A stretch of DNA of 64,000 nt from Vicinamibacterales bacterium (GTDB lineage: Bacteria; Acidobacteriota; Vicinamibacteria; Vicinamibacterales; UBA2999): positions 186,001 to 250,000 of the forward strand of contig JBAZYO010000008.1 of the NCBI GenBank assembly GCA_041659285.1, given 5' to 3'. A model generated the notes under the pieces. The model was not told the origin of the DNA and made no database searches. It worked only from the letters and a program-made list of their open reading frames with translations. The position numbers and the translations under genes were made by a program. Positions 34,498 to 43,215 of the stretch are shown here, in pieces. Every line of letters begins with the position of its first letter. Position 1 is the stretch's first letter.

Positions 34498-35894
34498 TGG
34501 CGGCTGAGATACCGCTGTCGGCCGCCACCCTGGCCGCGGCGATGCACGGCCGCCTGGTCGCTGGCGACAGCGACCACTACGTGACCGGGTTCTCGATCGA
34601 CAGCCGCACGCTGGCGACCGGCGACCTGTTCTTCGCGATTGTGGCGGCGCGCGACGGTCACGAGTTCGTCGGCGCGGCGGCGCGGCGGCGGGCCGCCGGC
34701 GTCGTGGTCAGCCGGCCGGTGACGATGCCGGACGACAGCGAGTCGTTCGTGATCGAGGTGGCCGACACCACGCGCGGCTTGCAGGACCTGGCGCGGCACG
34801 TGCGGCGCGAGTCGGGCGCGACGGTGGTGGCCATTACCGGCAGTGCCGGGAAGACCACGACCAAGGACGTGATCGCGGAGTTTCTCGGCGGCGCGCACCG
34901 GGTGGTGAAGAACAGGGGCAACCTGAACAACCACCTGGGACTGCCGCTGTCGTTGCTGGAGTTGAGGCACGGGGCGGATGTGGCGGTGATGGAGCTGGGC
35001 ATGAATCACGCGGGCGAAATCCGGGTGCTGGTCGACGTGGCCACGCCGGAGGTGCGCGTGTGGACCAACGTCGGCGAGGCCCACATCGGCCATTTCGGTT
35101 CTGCCGATCTCATCGCCGATGCCAAGGCCGAGATCCTCGAAGGCGCCAGTGCCAGCACCGTGCTGGTGGCCAACGCCGACGACCCCCGCGTAATGGCGCG
35201 CACCGGCGCGTTCCCCGGCCGGCAAGTCACGTTCGGCACCTCCGCCAACGCCACCGTGCGGGCCGTTGACGTCGAAGACCTCGGCCTGGATGGCACCAAG
35301 AGCCGGCTGATCACGCCGGCGGGTGAGCGCGACCTCCACGTGCCGCTGCTCGGCCGCGGCCACCTGATGAACGTGCTGGCCGCCGTCGCCGTCGCGCTCG
35401 AGATGCAGGTCGGGCTCGACCACGTGATTGACACCGCGGCGCGGCTGCAGCCGTCGGCGAAGCGGGGCGCCGTGCTCCGTCTGCCGAAAGGCGTGACGGT
35501 GATCGACGACTCGTACAACTCCAGCCCGTCGGCGCTCAAGCAGGCGCTCGACGTGCTGTCGCGGACCTGGGCGGCGCGGCGCGTCGCCGTGATCGGCGAG
35601 ATGCTCGAGCTGGGCGAACTGTCCACGGCCCTGCACCAGGAGTGCGGCCGGGTGGCGGCGGCCAGCCGCCTGTCGCGATTGATCACCATTGGCGGAAACC
35701 CGGCCCGCGCGCTTGGCGCGGCAGCGGCCGAGGCGGGCATGGCGGCGAACACCGTGCTGCACTTCGACAACAGCATCGACGCGGCGGCCGCCATTCACGG
35801 GCACGCCATGCCGGGCGACGTGGTGTTGGTGAAAGGCTCGCGGGGAACGCGAACCGACATCGTGGTGGAACGGCTCATGGCGGTGTTCGGCTGA
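34497..35894 (+). CDS. murF: UDP-MurNAc-tripeptide:D-Ala-D-Ala ligase MurF
   Basis: 465 residues from GTG 34497, sharing a base with the murE stop (TAGTG). N-terminal SIDSRTLATGDLFFAI, P-loop ITGSAGKTTTKDVIAEFL, and the MurF-specific segment NRGNLNNHLGLPLSLL; later DDSYNSSPSALKQAL, the hallmark of MurF, and GEMLELGELS. It adds D-Ala-D-Ala to complete the UDP-pentapeptide. Its stop overlaps the mraY ATG (TGATG). The ligase that would supply D-Ala-D-Ala (ddl) is not in the window. Confidence 0.95.
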   Translation: MAAEIPLSAATLAAAMHGRLVAGDSDHYVTGFSIDSRTLATGDLFFAIVAARDGHEFVGAAARRRAAGVVVSRPVTMPDDSESFVIEVADTTRGLQDLARHVRRESGATVVAITGSAGKTTTKDVIAEFLGGAHRVVKNRGNLNNHLGLPLSLLELRHGADVAVMELGMNHAGEIRVLVDVATPEVRVWTNVGEAHIGHFGSADLIADAKAEILEGASASTVLVANADDPRVMARTGAFPGRQVTFGTSANATVRAVDVEDLGLDGTKSRLITPAGERDLHVPLLGRGHLMNVLAAVAVALEMQVGLDHVIDTAARLQPSAKRGAVLRLPKGVTVIDDSYNSSPSALKQALDVLSRTWAARRVAVIGEMLELGELSTALHQECGRVAAASRLSRLITIGGNPARALGAAAAEAGMAANTVLHFDNSIDAAAAIHGHAMPGDVVLVKGSRGTRTDIVVERLMAVFG

Positions 35895-36979
35895 TGCTGT
35901 ATCACCTCCTGATCTCGTTCTACCCGCAGGTGCCGGTGTTCAACGTGGTGCGCTACATCACGTTCCGCACCGCCGCGGCCAGCATGACCGCGCTGGTCGT
36001 CGGGCTGGTGCTCGGGCCGTGGCTGATCCGCCGCCTGCGCGAATTCCAGATCGGCCAGGTCATCCGCCAGGAAGGCCCCGAGTCGCATCGCGCCAAGGCC
36101 GGCACGCCGACGATGGGCGGGTTGTTGATCCTGGCGGCGGCGCTGGTGCCGACGCTGCTGTGGGCCGACCTCACCAACGTCTACGTGTGGATCGCGGTGC
36201 TCACCACCGCGGCCTTCGGCGCCATCGGCTTCCTCGACGACTATCTCAAGGTGACGCGCCGCTCGTCAGGCGGGCTGGCGCCGCGCTACAAGCTGGGCCT
36301 GCAGGTCGTGGTCGGCGTCATCGTCGGCCTGGTGCTGATGTGGCTCGCCAACCAGAACCTGTACAACACGCGGCTGATCTTTCCGTTCTTCAAGCAGCTG
36401 ATTCCCGACCTCGGCTGGTTCTACGTGCCGTTCGCGGCGTTCGTGCTGGTGGCCTGGAGCAACGCCGTCAACCTGACCGACGGTCTCGACGGCCTGGCGA
36501 TCAGCACGTTCGCGGTGGCGGCGGCCTGCTTCACGGCGCTCGCCTACATCACCGGCCATCGCGTGTTTGCCGAGTACCTGTTGCTGGTGCGCTTCGCGCC
36601 CGCCGGCGAGCTGACCATCTTCTGCGGCGCGCTGGTCGGCGCCAGCCTCGGCTTCCTCTGGTACAACGCCCACCCGGCCGAGATCTTCATGGGCGACGTC
36701 GGCTCGCTGGCGCTCGGCGGCGCCATCGCCACGGTCGCGATCCTGATCAAGCAGGAACTCCTGCTGGTGATTGTCGGCGGCGTCTTCGTGATCGAGGCCG
36801 CCTCGGTCGTGATCCAGGTGGCGTCGTTCAAGCTGCGCGGCAAGCGGGTCTTCAAGATGGCGCCGCTGCACCACCACTTCGAGTTGAGCGGGTGGGAGGA
36901 ACCGAAGGTGATCACGCGCTTCCTGATCGTCGCCATCCTGTTCGCCCTGTTCAGCCTGACCACCTTGAAGCTGAGATGA
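35894..36979 (+). CDS. mraY: Phospho-N-acetylmuramoyl-pentapeptide transferase MraY
   Basis: 361 residues, the family norm, with about ten membrane helices. Conserved blocks include GTPTMGG (after the first loop), GFLDDYLKV with the Asp pair for Mg binding, NAVNLTDGLDGLA, and FMGDVGSLALGGAI, followed by the MAPLHHHFEL histidine motif. It makes lipid I at the inner membrane. The ATG overlaps the murF stop and its own stop overlaps murD (ATGA). Confidence 0.96.
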   Translation: MLYHLLISFYPQVPVFNVVRYITFRTAAASMTALVVGLVLGPWLIRRLREFQIGQVIRQEGPESHRAKAGTPTMGGLLILAAALVPTLLWADLTNVYVWIAVLTTAAFGAIGFLDDYLKVTRRSSGGLAPRYKLGLQVVVGVIVGLVLMWLANQNLYNTRLIFPFFKQLIPDLGWFYVPFAAFVLVAWSNAVNLTDGLDGLAISTFAVAAACFTALAYITGHRVFAEYLLLVRFAPAGELTIFCGALVGASLGFLWYNAHPAEIFMGDVGSLALGGAIATVAILIKQELLLVIVGGVFVIEAASVVIQVASFKLRGKRVFKMAPLHHHFELSGWEEPKVITRFLIVAILFALFSLTTLKLR

Positions 36980-38334
36980 CGACGCACACCTTTTCCGTGA
37001 GCGGGCAGCGGGTGCTGGTGGTGGGCGCCGCCAGGAGCGGTGTGGCCGCGGCCCACCTGCTCGCGCGTCGCGGCGCCGTCGTCACGCTCACCGATCGGAA
37101 GCCGGCGATCCCCGAGGAGGCCGACCTGCGGGCGGCCGGCGTGCGCCTCGAACTCGGCGGCCACCAGGTGGCGTCGTTCGAGGCCGCCAACCTGGTGGTG
37201 ATGAGCCCCGGCGTGCCGCTGGACCTGCCGGAAGTCGCGCGAGCCCGTGCCGTGGGCGTTCCCGTGATTGGCGAGCTCGAACTGGCGTCGCGGTGGCTGC
37301 GCGGGCCGATCGTGGCCATTACCGGCACCAAGGGCAAGTCCACCACCACCACGTTGGTGGGCCGCATGCTCGAAGCGGCGGGACGCCGCGTGCTGGTGGG
37401 CGGCAACATCGGCTACCCGGTGAGCGCGCAGGTGGAGGCGTCAACCGCGGACACCGTCCACGTGATCGAAGCCAGCAGCTTCCAGCTCGAGGCCACCGAC
37501 ACTTTCCGGCCGTGGATTGCGGCGCTGCTGAACTTCTCGCCCGATCATCTCGATCGCCATCCCGACGAAGCGTCGTACGCCGCGGCGAAGACGCGCATCT
37601 TCGCCAACCAGCAGCCGCAGGACTGGGCGGTGGTGAACGCCGACAGCGCCGCGGCCCTGCGCATGGCGGAGGCGACGCGGGCGCAGGTCGTGCGCTACGG
37701 CGTCGACACCACGAGCGCCGAGGTGCACGCCGGCCGCGGGTTCATCTGGCAGCGCACCTCGGAGGGCGACATTCCGCTGCTGCCGCTGGCGTCGGTGCAG
37801 CTGGCCGGCCATCACATGTTGAGCAACGTCGTCGCCGCCACCGCGATCAGCCATCTGGCCGGCGCCACCGGCGCGTCACTGGCCCAGGCCCTGGACGGCT
37901 TCACCGGGCTCGAGCACGTGATGGAACCGGTCGGCCACCGTGGCGGCGTGCGGTTCGTCAACGACTCGAAGGCCACCAACATCGACGCCGCCGCGCGATC
38001 GATCGAGAGCTTCGACAAGGTGGTGGCGATTGTCGGCGGCAAGTTCAAGGGCGGCGACTTCGCCGACCTGGCGGCGCCGCTGCGCGCGCACGGCCGTGCG
38101 GTGGTGGCGATCGGCGAGGCGCGGCCGCTGGTGCGCGCCGCGCTGGCGGAGGTCGTGCCGGTGGTGGAGGCGGACACGCTCGCGGACGCGGTCAGGCAGG
38201 CGTGGGACCTGGCGGTGCCCGACGGCGTGGTGCTGCTCGCGCCGGCGTGTTCGAGCTTCGACATGTTTGCGGATTACGCGGACCGCGGCACGCGGTTCAA
38301 GGAGGAGGTGCAGCGGCTCATCGCGGAGCCGTGA
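36976..38334 (+). CDS. murD: UDP-MurNAc-L-Ala:D-Glu ligase MurD
   Basis: 452 residues from ATG 36976 (ATGA overlap with mraY). N-terminal Rossmann-like RVLVVGAARSGVAAAHLL, P-loop AITGTKGKSTTTTLVG, NFSPDHLDRH, then FVNDSKATNIDAAARSIESF and the C-terminal LLAPACSSFDMFADYADRGTRF typical of MurD. It adds D-glutamate. After murD the overlap pattern breaks: a 307-base repeat-rich gap precedes ftsW. Confidence 0.96.
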   Translation: MTTHTFSVSGQRVLVVGAARSGVAAAHLLARRGAVVTLTDRKPAIPEEADLRAAGVRLELGGHQVASFEAANLVVMSPGVPLDLPEVARARAVGVPVIGELELASRWLRGPIVAITGTKGKSTTTTLVGRMLEAAGRRVLVGGNIGYPVSAQVEASTADTVHVIEASSFQLEATDTFRPWIAALLNFSPDHLDRHPDEASYAAAKTRIFANQQPQDWAVVNADSAAALRMAEATRAQVVRYGVDTTSAEVHAGRGFIWQRTSEGDIPLLPLASVQLAGHHMLSNVVAATAISHLAGATGASLAQALDGFTGLEHVMEPVGHRGGVRFVNDSKATNIDAAARSIESFDKVVAIVGGKFKGGDFADLAAPLRAHGRAVVAIGEARPLVRAALAEVVPVVEADTLADAVRQAWDLAVPDGVVLLAPACSSFDMFADYADRGTRFKEEVQRLIAEP

Positions 38335-38641
38335 GGGTCGCGGGCTGGTCCCGCAAGGAGCGTTGGGGTGTGCGGACTTGTCCGCCGAAGCGCGCAGCGC
38401 GTAGGCGGAAGCGGTGAGTAGTCGTCAGCCGGTTGGACGCAATTGAGAACTGGTCGCTGGGAGCGCAGGCTGCCCCGGTCTGCGAGGCTGGTGTCTCAAT
38501 TCCCTGAACGACTGGCGACTACTGACCGCTTTCCACCTTCGGCGGACGAGCGACGTGCAACCCAGTTATCGAGTCGAGGCCGTCGAACTTTAGTGCTGCA
38601 TGTGGCGTCCGGCTTTAGCCGGACCTCAAGGACCGAGGAGT
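38335..38641. repeat. Repeat-rich intergenic gap between murD and ftsW
   Basis: No coding frame is plausible in these 307 bases. From left to right: a Gly/Cys-rich segment with GTGCGGACTTGTCCGCC at about 38371; an imperfect inverted pair AGTAGTCGTC (38415) and GCGACTACT (38513); a TCCACCTTCGGCGGAC fragment near 38534; and a complete GTCCGGC-TTTA-GCCGGAC palindrome at 38607-38624, 17 bases before the ftsW start. It appears to be several dispersed repeats that have accumulated in one place. GAGGAG, the ribosome site for ftsW, follows at the end. Confidence 0.75.
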
Positions 38642-39751
38642 ATGGCAAGGAAGCTTTCGTCTGACAAGTGGCTGTTCGTGGCGGCGCTGGCGCTGATTTG
38701 CGCGAGCGTGGTCATGGTCTACAGCGCCTCGGCGCTGGTCGCGCTCGAGCGCTTCCAGCAGCCGTACTTGTTCGTGACGCGCCAGTTGATGTGGGCCTGC
38801 GTGGGCATTGCGGTGCTGTCGATCGTGATGCGCATCGACTACCGCATCTACCGGAACGACAAGCTGATCTGGGCCCTGCTCGGCCTGGTCGCGCTGATGC
38901 TGGTGGGCGTGCTGTTCTCCCGGCCGATCAACGGCACGCGCCGGTGGTTCGGGATCGGCGGCTTCGGCATCCAGCCGTCCGAACTGGCCAAGGTGGCCGG
39001 CATCTTCTTTACCGCGCTGATCCTCGAGCGCCGCCGCCATCGCATCAACGAACTGGGCTACGCGTTGCTACCGATCGGCGTGATTGTCGGCGGGCTGGTC
39101 GGCCTGATCCTGCTCGAGCCCGACTTCGGCACGGCGGTCTCGCTGCTGGTGGTGATCGGCGTGATGGTGTTCGCCGCCGGCTTCAGCTACCGCTACCTCG
39201 CCGGCGCCCTGCTGCTGGCGCTGCCCGCGCTCTACGTGATCCTGATGCAGGCCGACTACCGCCGCCGCCGGCTGCTCACCTTCATGGATCCCTGGGCCGA
39301 CCCGCTCGGCGACGGCTTCCAGATCATCCAGTCGCTGATTGCCGTCGGCACCGGCGGCGTCTTCGGCAAGGGCCTGATGGCCGGCGTGCAGAAGCTGTTC
39401 TACCTGCCCGAGCCGCACACCGACTTCATCTTCGCCGTGATCTCGGAGGAGACCGGCCTGATCGGCGCCTCGCTGGTGGTGCTGTGTTTCTGCGTGATCG
39501 CCTGGCGCGGCCTGCGCACGGCGCTGCGCGCGCCCGACAGCTTCGGCGCCTTCCTCGCGCTGGGCATCACGATGATGCTCGTGCTGCAGGCGTTCGTGAA
39601 CATCAGCGTCGTGCTGGGCCTGATGCCGACCAAGGGCATTCCGCTGCCGCTGGTCAGCAACGGCGGCTCGTCGATGCTGATCAACCTGCTCGGTGTCGGC
39701 GTGCTGCTCAACATTTCGCAGCACGCGCACATGGAGACGGGAGCGGCGTGA
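38642..39751 (+). CDS. ftsW: Septal peptidoglycan polymerase FtsW
   Basis: 369 residues from ATG 38642 behind GAGGAG; an upstream in-frame ATG at 38600 is inside the palindromic repeat. SEDS family, about ten membrane helices. Signatures: VYSASALVAL at the N-terminus, RPINGTRRWF, GIQPSELAKVAGIFF (with the catalytic Asp elsewhere), LLEPDFGTAV, and ISEETGLIGASLVV plus PTKGIPLPLVSNGGSS near the end. It polymerises glycan strands with FtsI at the septum. The short gap to murG is 3 bases. Confidence 0.95.
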   Translation: MARKLSSDKWLFVAALALICASVVMVYSASALVALERFQQPYLFVTRQLMWACVGIAVLSIVMRIDYRIYRNDKLIWALLGLVALMLVGVLFSRPINGTRRWFGIGGFGIQPSELAKVAGIFFTALILERRRHRINELGYALLPIGVIVGGLVGLILLEPDFGTAVSLLVVIGVMVFAAGFSYRYLAGALLLALPALYVILMQADYRRRRLLTFMDPWADPLGDGFQIIQSLIAVGTGGVFGKGLMAGVQKLFYLPEPHTDFIFAVISEETGLIGASLVVLCFCVIAWRGLRTALRAPDSFGAFLALGITMMLVLQAFVNISVVLGLMPTKGIPLPLVSNGGSSMLINLLGVGVLLNISQHAHMETGAA

Positions 39752-39754
39752 CCG

Positions 39755-40855
39755 GTGCGCATCCTGATCGCGGGCGGAGGCACGGGCGGGCATTTGTACC
39801 CGGGGATTGCGCTGGCGCGCGAGCTGCGGCGCCGCGATCCGTCGGCGCAGGTGTCGTTTGTCGGCACCGCCGCCGGCATCGAGGCGCGGGTCGTGCCGCG
39901 CGAGGGGTTTCAACTGGACCTGATTCGGGTGGCGGGATTGAAGGGCAAGAGCCGGGCGGACCGCCTGCGCGGCTTCCTGCTGCTGCCGGTGGCCGGCGCC
40001 GACGCCTGGCGCGTGATCTCGCGGCGGCGGCCGGAGGTGGTGGTCGGCGTCGGCGGCTTCGCTTCCGGGCCGGTGCTCGCGCTGGCGGCCATGCGGGGCT
40101 ACCCGACCATGCTGCTCGAGCAGAACGCGCTGCCGGGCCTGACCAATCGCCTGCTGGCGCGCTTGGTCCGGGCCGCGGCGGTGAACTTCGAAGACGCGTT
40201 GTCGTACTTTCCACGCACGGGATTTGTGGCCGGCAACCCCGTGCGACCGGAGTTTTTCCCGGCGCAGAACGAGGAGGCGAATGATCGCACCAACAGGCCG
40301 CACGACGCGGCACGGGTACTGATCTTTGGCGGTTCTCAGGGCGCGCACGCGATCAACGTGGCCATGGTGGAGGCAGCGTCGCGGCTGGCAGCCACCGGGT
40401 TACGGCTTGCGATCACCCACCAGACCGGCGAGCGCGATCTGGATCTGGTGCGGACCGCGTACGGCCGCGCCGGCCTCGCGGCCCGAGTCGAAGCCTTCAT
40501 CTTCGAAATCGACGGAGAGATGAAGGCCGCCGACCTGGTCATTTGCCGCGCCGGTGCCACCACCCTCGCGGAACTGACCGCGTCGGGGCGGCCGTCGATC
40601 CTGGTGCCGCTGCCGACCGCCACCGACGACCACCAGCGGAAGAACGCCGAGGTGCTCGGACGGGCGGGAGCGGGATTGGTGATCGAGGAACGTGACTTGA
40701 GCGGCGAGCGGCTCGCCGGCGCCATCGCGGCGCTGGTGGCCGAACCGGCCAGGCGTCAGCAGATGTCGGCGGCCGCGCGCCGGCTGGCGCGGCCCGACGC
40801 CGCGGCACGGATTGCGGATCGGGTGGAGCAGTTGGGTGGGCGCCGTGCTGGGTAA
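39755..40855 (+). CDS. murG: UDP-GlcNAc:lipid I GlcNAc transferase MurG
   Basis: 366 residues from GTG 39755. N-terminal GGGTGGHLYPGIALA (the MurG G-loop), EVVVGVGGFASGP, LEQNALPGLTNRLLA, then FGGSQGAHAIN (second G-loop) and DLVICRAGATTLAELTASGRPSILVPLPTATDDHQ with the UDP-GlcNAc-binding Glu. It converts lipid I to lipid II. The end overlaps the murC start. Confidence 0.95.
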   Translation: MRILIAGGGTGGHLYPGIALARELRRRDPSAQVSFVGTAAGIEARVVPREGFQLDLIRVAGLKGKSRADRLRGFLLLPVAGADAWRVISRRRPEVVVGVGGFASGPVLALAAMRGYPTMLLEQNALPGLTNRLLARLVRAAAVNFEDALSYFPRTGFVAGNPVRPEFFPAQNEEANDRTNRPHDAARVLIFGGSQGAHAINVAMVEAASRLAATGLRLAITHQTGERDLDLVRTAYGRAGLAARVEAFIFEIDGEMKAADLVICRAGATTLAELTASGRPSILVPLPTATDDHQRKNAEVLGRAGAGLVIEERDLSGERLAGAIAALVAEPARRQQMSAAARRLARPDAAARIADRVEQLGGRRAG

Positions 40856-42359
40856 GACGCGGCGCATCCACTTCATCGGCGTCGGCGGGATCGGCATGAG
40901 CGGCATCGCGGAGCTGCTCGCCAACCTCGGCTACGCCGTGTCGGGCTCGGATGCGAAGCGCTCGGCGGTGACCGACCGCCTCGCCTCGCTCGGCGTGACG
41001 GTGGCCTTCGGGCATGCCGCGGCGAACGTCGGCAACGCCGACGTCGTCGTGTATTCGTCGGCGGTGCGGCCCGACAACCCGGAGGTGGTCGAGGCCAGGG
41101 CGCGGCGCATCCCGGTGATCCCGCGGGCCGAGATGCTGGCGGAGTTGATGCGCCTGCGCTTCGGCATCGCGGTGGCCGGCGCGCACGGCAAGACCAGCAC
41201 CACCTCGATGATCGCGCTGGTGCTCGAGCGGGCAGGCCTGGATCCGACGGCGGTGATCGGCGGGCGGTTGAGCGCCTTTGGCAGCAACGCGCGGCTGGGC
41301 CGCGGTGAATACATGGTGGCGGAAGCGGATGAGAGCGATCGCTCGTTCCTGAAGCTGTCGCCGGCGGTGGCGGTGATTACGAATATCGATCGCGAGCATA
41401 TGGACGCATACGGGGGGTTCGCCGACTTGCAGCAGGCGTTTGTCGACTTCGCCAACAAGGTGCCGTTCTACGGCGCCGTGGTGGCGTGCGCCGATGACGC
41501 GGAGCTGTCGCGCGTCCTGCCGCGCTTCACCCGCCGCGTCGTCACCTACGGAATTGCGGAAGGTCCGGCTGACGGCGGCGACGACGCTGAAGGTCCGGCT
41601 AAAGCCGGACCCCACATTGGCGTGGATGCGGCCGGAACCGATGCCATGTGGCGTCCGGCTTTAGCCGGACCGTTCGACGTCAGCGCGATGGACGTCGTGC
41701 TCGAAGGGTTTGGCTCGCGCTGTGTGGTCGTCCAGCGGCACGCCGGCGTGCAGAGCGAGCTGGGCCTGCTGGCGTTGGCCGTACCCGGCCTTCACTCGGT
41801 GAGGAATGCGCTCGCCGCGGTGGCGGTTGGCCTCGAGCTCGACGTGCCGTTCGCGAAGATCGCCTTCGCGCTGGCGGAGTTCCACGGCGCCGAACGCCGC
41901 TTCGAGCGAAGAGGCATCGTCAACGGCATCAGCGTGGTGGACGACTACGGCCACCACCCCACTGAGATCGCCGCCGTGCTGTCGGCCGCCCGCGCCGCCA
42001 AGCCCGCGCGCATCGTCGTCGCCTTCCAGCCGCATCGCTACACCCGCACGCGGGACCTGATGGTGGAGTTCGGCGCCGCGCTGGCCACCGCCGACGAGGT
42101 CGTGCTTACCGACATTTACGCCGCCAGCGAAGAGCCTATTGCCGGGATCACCGTGGAGGCCCTGGCCGCGGCGGTCAGCGCCGGCCGCGAGCGGCCCGCT
42201 CACGTGGTACGGCGCCTGGACGATGTCGCCGCCGCCGTCGCCGACCTGGCGCGGCCCGGCGACCTGGTGCTGACGCTCGGCGCCGGCTCGATTGGCGGCC
42301 TGGCGACCGCGCTGCTCGCGGAACTCGAACGGCGGCATGGTCCGCGGGAGGCCCGGTGA
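40836..42359 (+). CDS. murC: UDP-MurNAc:L-alanine ligase MurC
   Basis: About 507 residues from GTG 40836, chosen because GGTGGAG precedes it; GTG 40845 is an alternative. Motifs: IHFIGVGGIGMSGIAELL, P-loop VAGAHGKTSTTSMI, EADESDRSFLKL, and HPTEIAAVL with FQPHRYTRT. It adds the first amino acid, L-Ala. The unusual feature is an in-frame insertion of about 35-40 residues (around 243-280; 41563-41675) made of palindromic repeats between VVTYGI and DVSAMDVVLEGF. It includes a 26-base inverted pair. Flanking conserved motifs are intact, so the gene should be functional. Confidence 0.93.
   Translation: MGAVLGKTRRIHFIGVGGIGMSGIAELLANLGYAVSGSDAKRSAVTDRLASLGVTVAFGHAAANVGNADVVVYSSAVRPDNPEVVEARARRIPVIPRAEMLAELMRLRFGIAVAGAHGKTSTTSMIALVLERAGLDPTAVIGGRLSAFGSNARLGRGEYMVAEADESDRSFLKLSPAVAVITNIDREHMDAYGGFADLQQAFVDFANKVPFYGAVVACADDAELSRVLPRFTRRVVTYGIAEGPADGGDDAEGPAKAGPHIGVDAAGTDAMWRPALAGPFDVSAMDVVLEGFGSRCVVVQRHAGVQSELGLLALAVPGLHSVRNALAAVAVGLELDVPFAKIAFALAEFHGAERRFERRGIVNGISVVDDYGHHPTEIAAVLSAARAAKPARIVVAFQPHRYTRTRDLMVEFGAALATADEVVLTDIYAASEEPIAGITVEALAAAVSAGRERPAHVVRRLDDVAAAVADLARPGDLVLTLGAGSIGGLATALLAELERRHGPREAR
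41563..41671. repeat. Inverted pair of palindromic repeats inside murC
   Basis: Two complete cores GTCCGGC-TAAA/TTTA-GCCGGAC (41593-41610 and 41653-41670) are arranged head to head. Including flanks, arms 41592-41617 and 41646-41671 are complementary over 26 bases with one mismatch, around a 28-base loop; each arm is itself a palindrome. A degenerate half copy precedes them at 41563-41569. Read in frame they encode GPAKAGPH and MWRPALAGPF. Confidence 0.9.
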
Positions 42360-43198
42360 TGTCGTCGGTCGCCACCGCCACCGACAAGCGTTTCCGGCGC
42401 GCCCACGTGAAGCCGTCGCGGAAGCGCGCGGCCACCACCCGGCACGTGTGGCTCGCGGCCCGGGTGCTGGCGATCGCCCTGGTGCTGGGCTACGGCGGCT
42501 ACCGCGGCGTCACCTCGATTGCCGCCGCGCAGACGCTGCAGGTGAGCCATCTCACCGTCCGCGGCCAACAGCGCCTGTCCACCGGCGAGGTGCTGGCGCT
42601 GGTCGATGGGCTGCGTGGCCAGAACATCCTGACGATCGGGATCGGCGAGTGGCAGCAACGGCTGCTGTCGTCCCCCTGGGTGGAGAGCGCGACGATTCGC
42701 CGCGTGCTGCCGTCGACGCTGGAGATTTCGGTCCACGAGCGCGTGCCGATGGGCATCGGCCGCATCGGCACCGCGCTCTACCTGATCGACTCCAAGGGCG
42801 TGATCGTCGACGAGTACGGGCCGGCTTACGCCGACATCGACCTGCCGATCATCGACGGGCTGGCCACCGCGCCGGCCGACGGCGGCGCCCTGATCGACGC
42901 CGCCCGCACCGAGTTTGCCGGCCGCGTCATCGGCGCGCTGGCGTCGCGGCCGGAGCTGGCCAGGCGGGTGTCGCAGATCGACGTCGCCGATCTGCATGAC
43001 GCCGTCGTGATCCTGGATGACGACACCGCGCTGCTGCGGCTGGGCGACACCGACTTCACGGCGCGCCTGCAGCAGTACCTGGACCTGCAGCCGGCGTTGC
43101 GCGAACGGATGGCGGGCATCGATTACGTGGATTTGCGATTCGACGAGCGGTTGTACGTGCGTCCGGTCAAGGCGTTGCCGGCGCAGGCAAGACGGTAG
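42359..43198 (+). CDS. ftsQ: Cell division protein FtsQ
   Basis: 279 residues from ATG 42359 (TGATG overlap with murC). A basic cytosolic N-terminus (residues 1-38), one membrane helix (about 39-58), a POTRA domain (about 62-130; VSHLTVRGQQRLSTGEVLALV, WVESATIRRVLPSTLEISVHERVPMG), then the FtsQ beta domain. It scaffolds FtsL/FtsB and FtsWI at the divisome. In many bacteria murB and ddl lie between murC and ftsQ; here they are absent. Confidence 0.93.
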   Translation: MSSVATATDKRFRRAHVKPSRKRAATTRHVWLAARVLAIALVLGYGGYRGVTSIAAAQTLQVSHLTVRGQQRLSTGEVLALVDGLRGQNILTIGIGEWQQRLLSSPWVESATIRRVLPSTLEISVHERVPMGIGRIGTALYLIDSKGVIVDEYGPAYADIDLPIIDGLATAPADGGALIDAARTEFAGRVIGALASRPELARRVSQIDVADLHDAVVILDDDTALLRLGDTDFTARLQQYLDLQPALRERMAGIDYVDLRFDERLYVRPVKALPAQARR

Positions 43199-43215
43199 AG
43201 GACGGGGAGGTATCG

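Noticed and set aside
41563..41671. Possible intein, insertion sequence or frameshift in murC
   Set aside because: The inserted segment is only about 35-40 codons, has no splicing or transposase motifs, and the reading frame and both flanking motif sets are intact; dispersed palindromic repeats explain it better.
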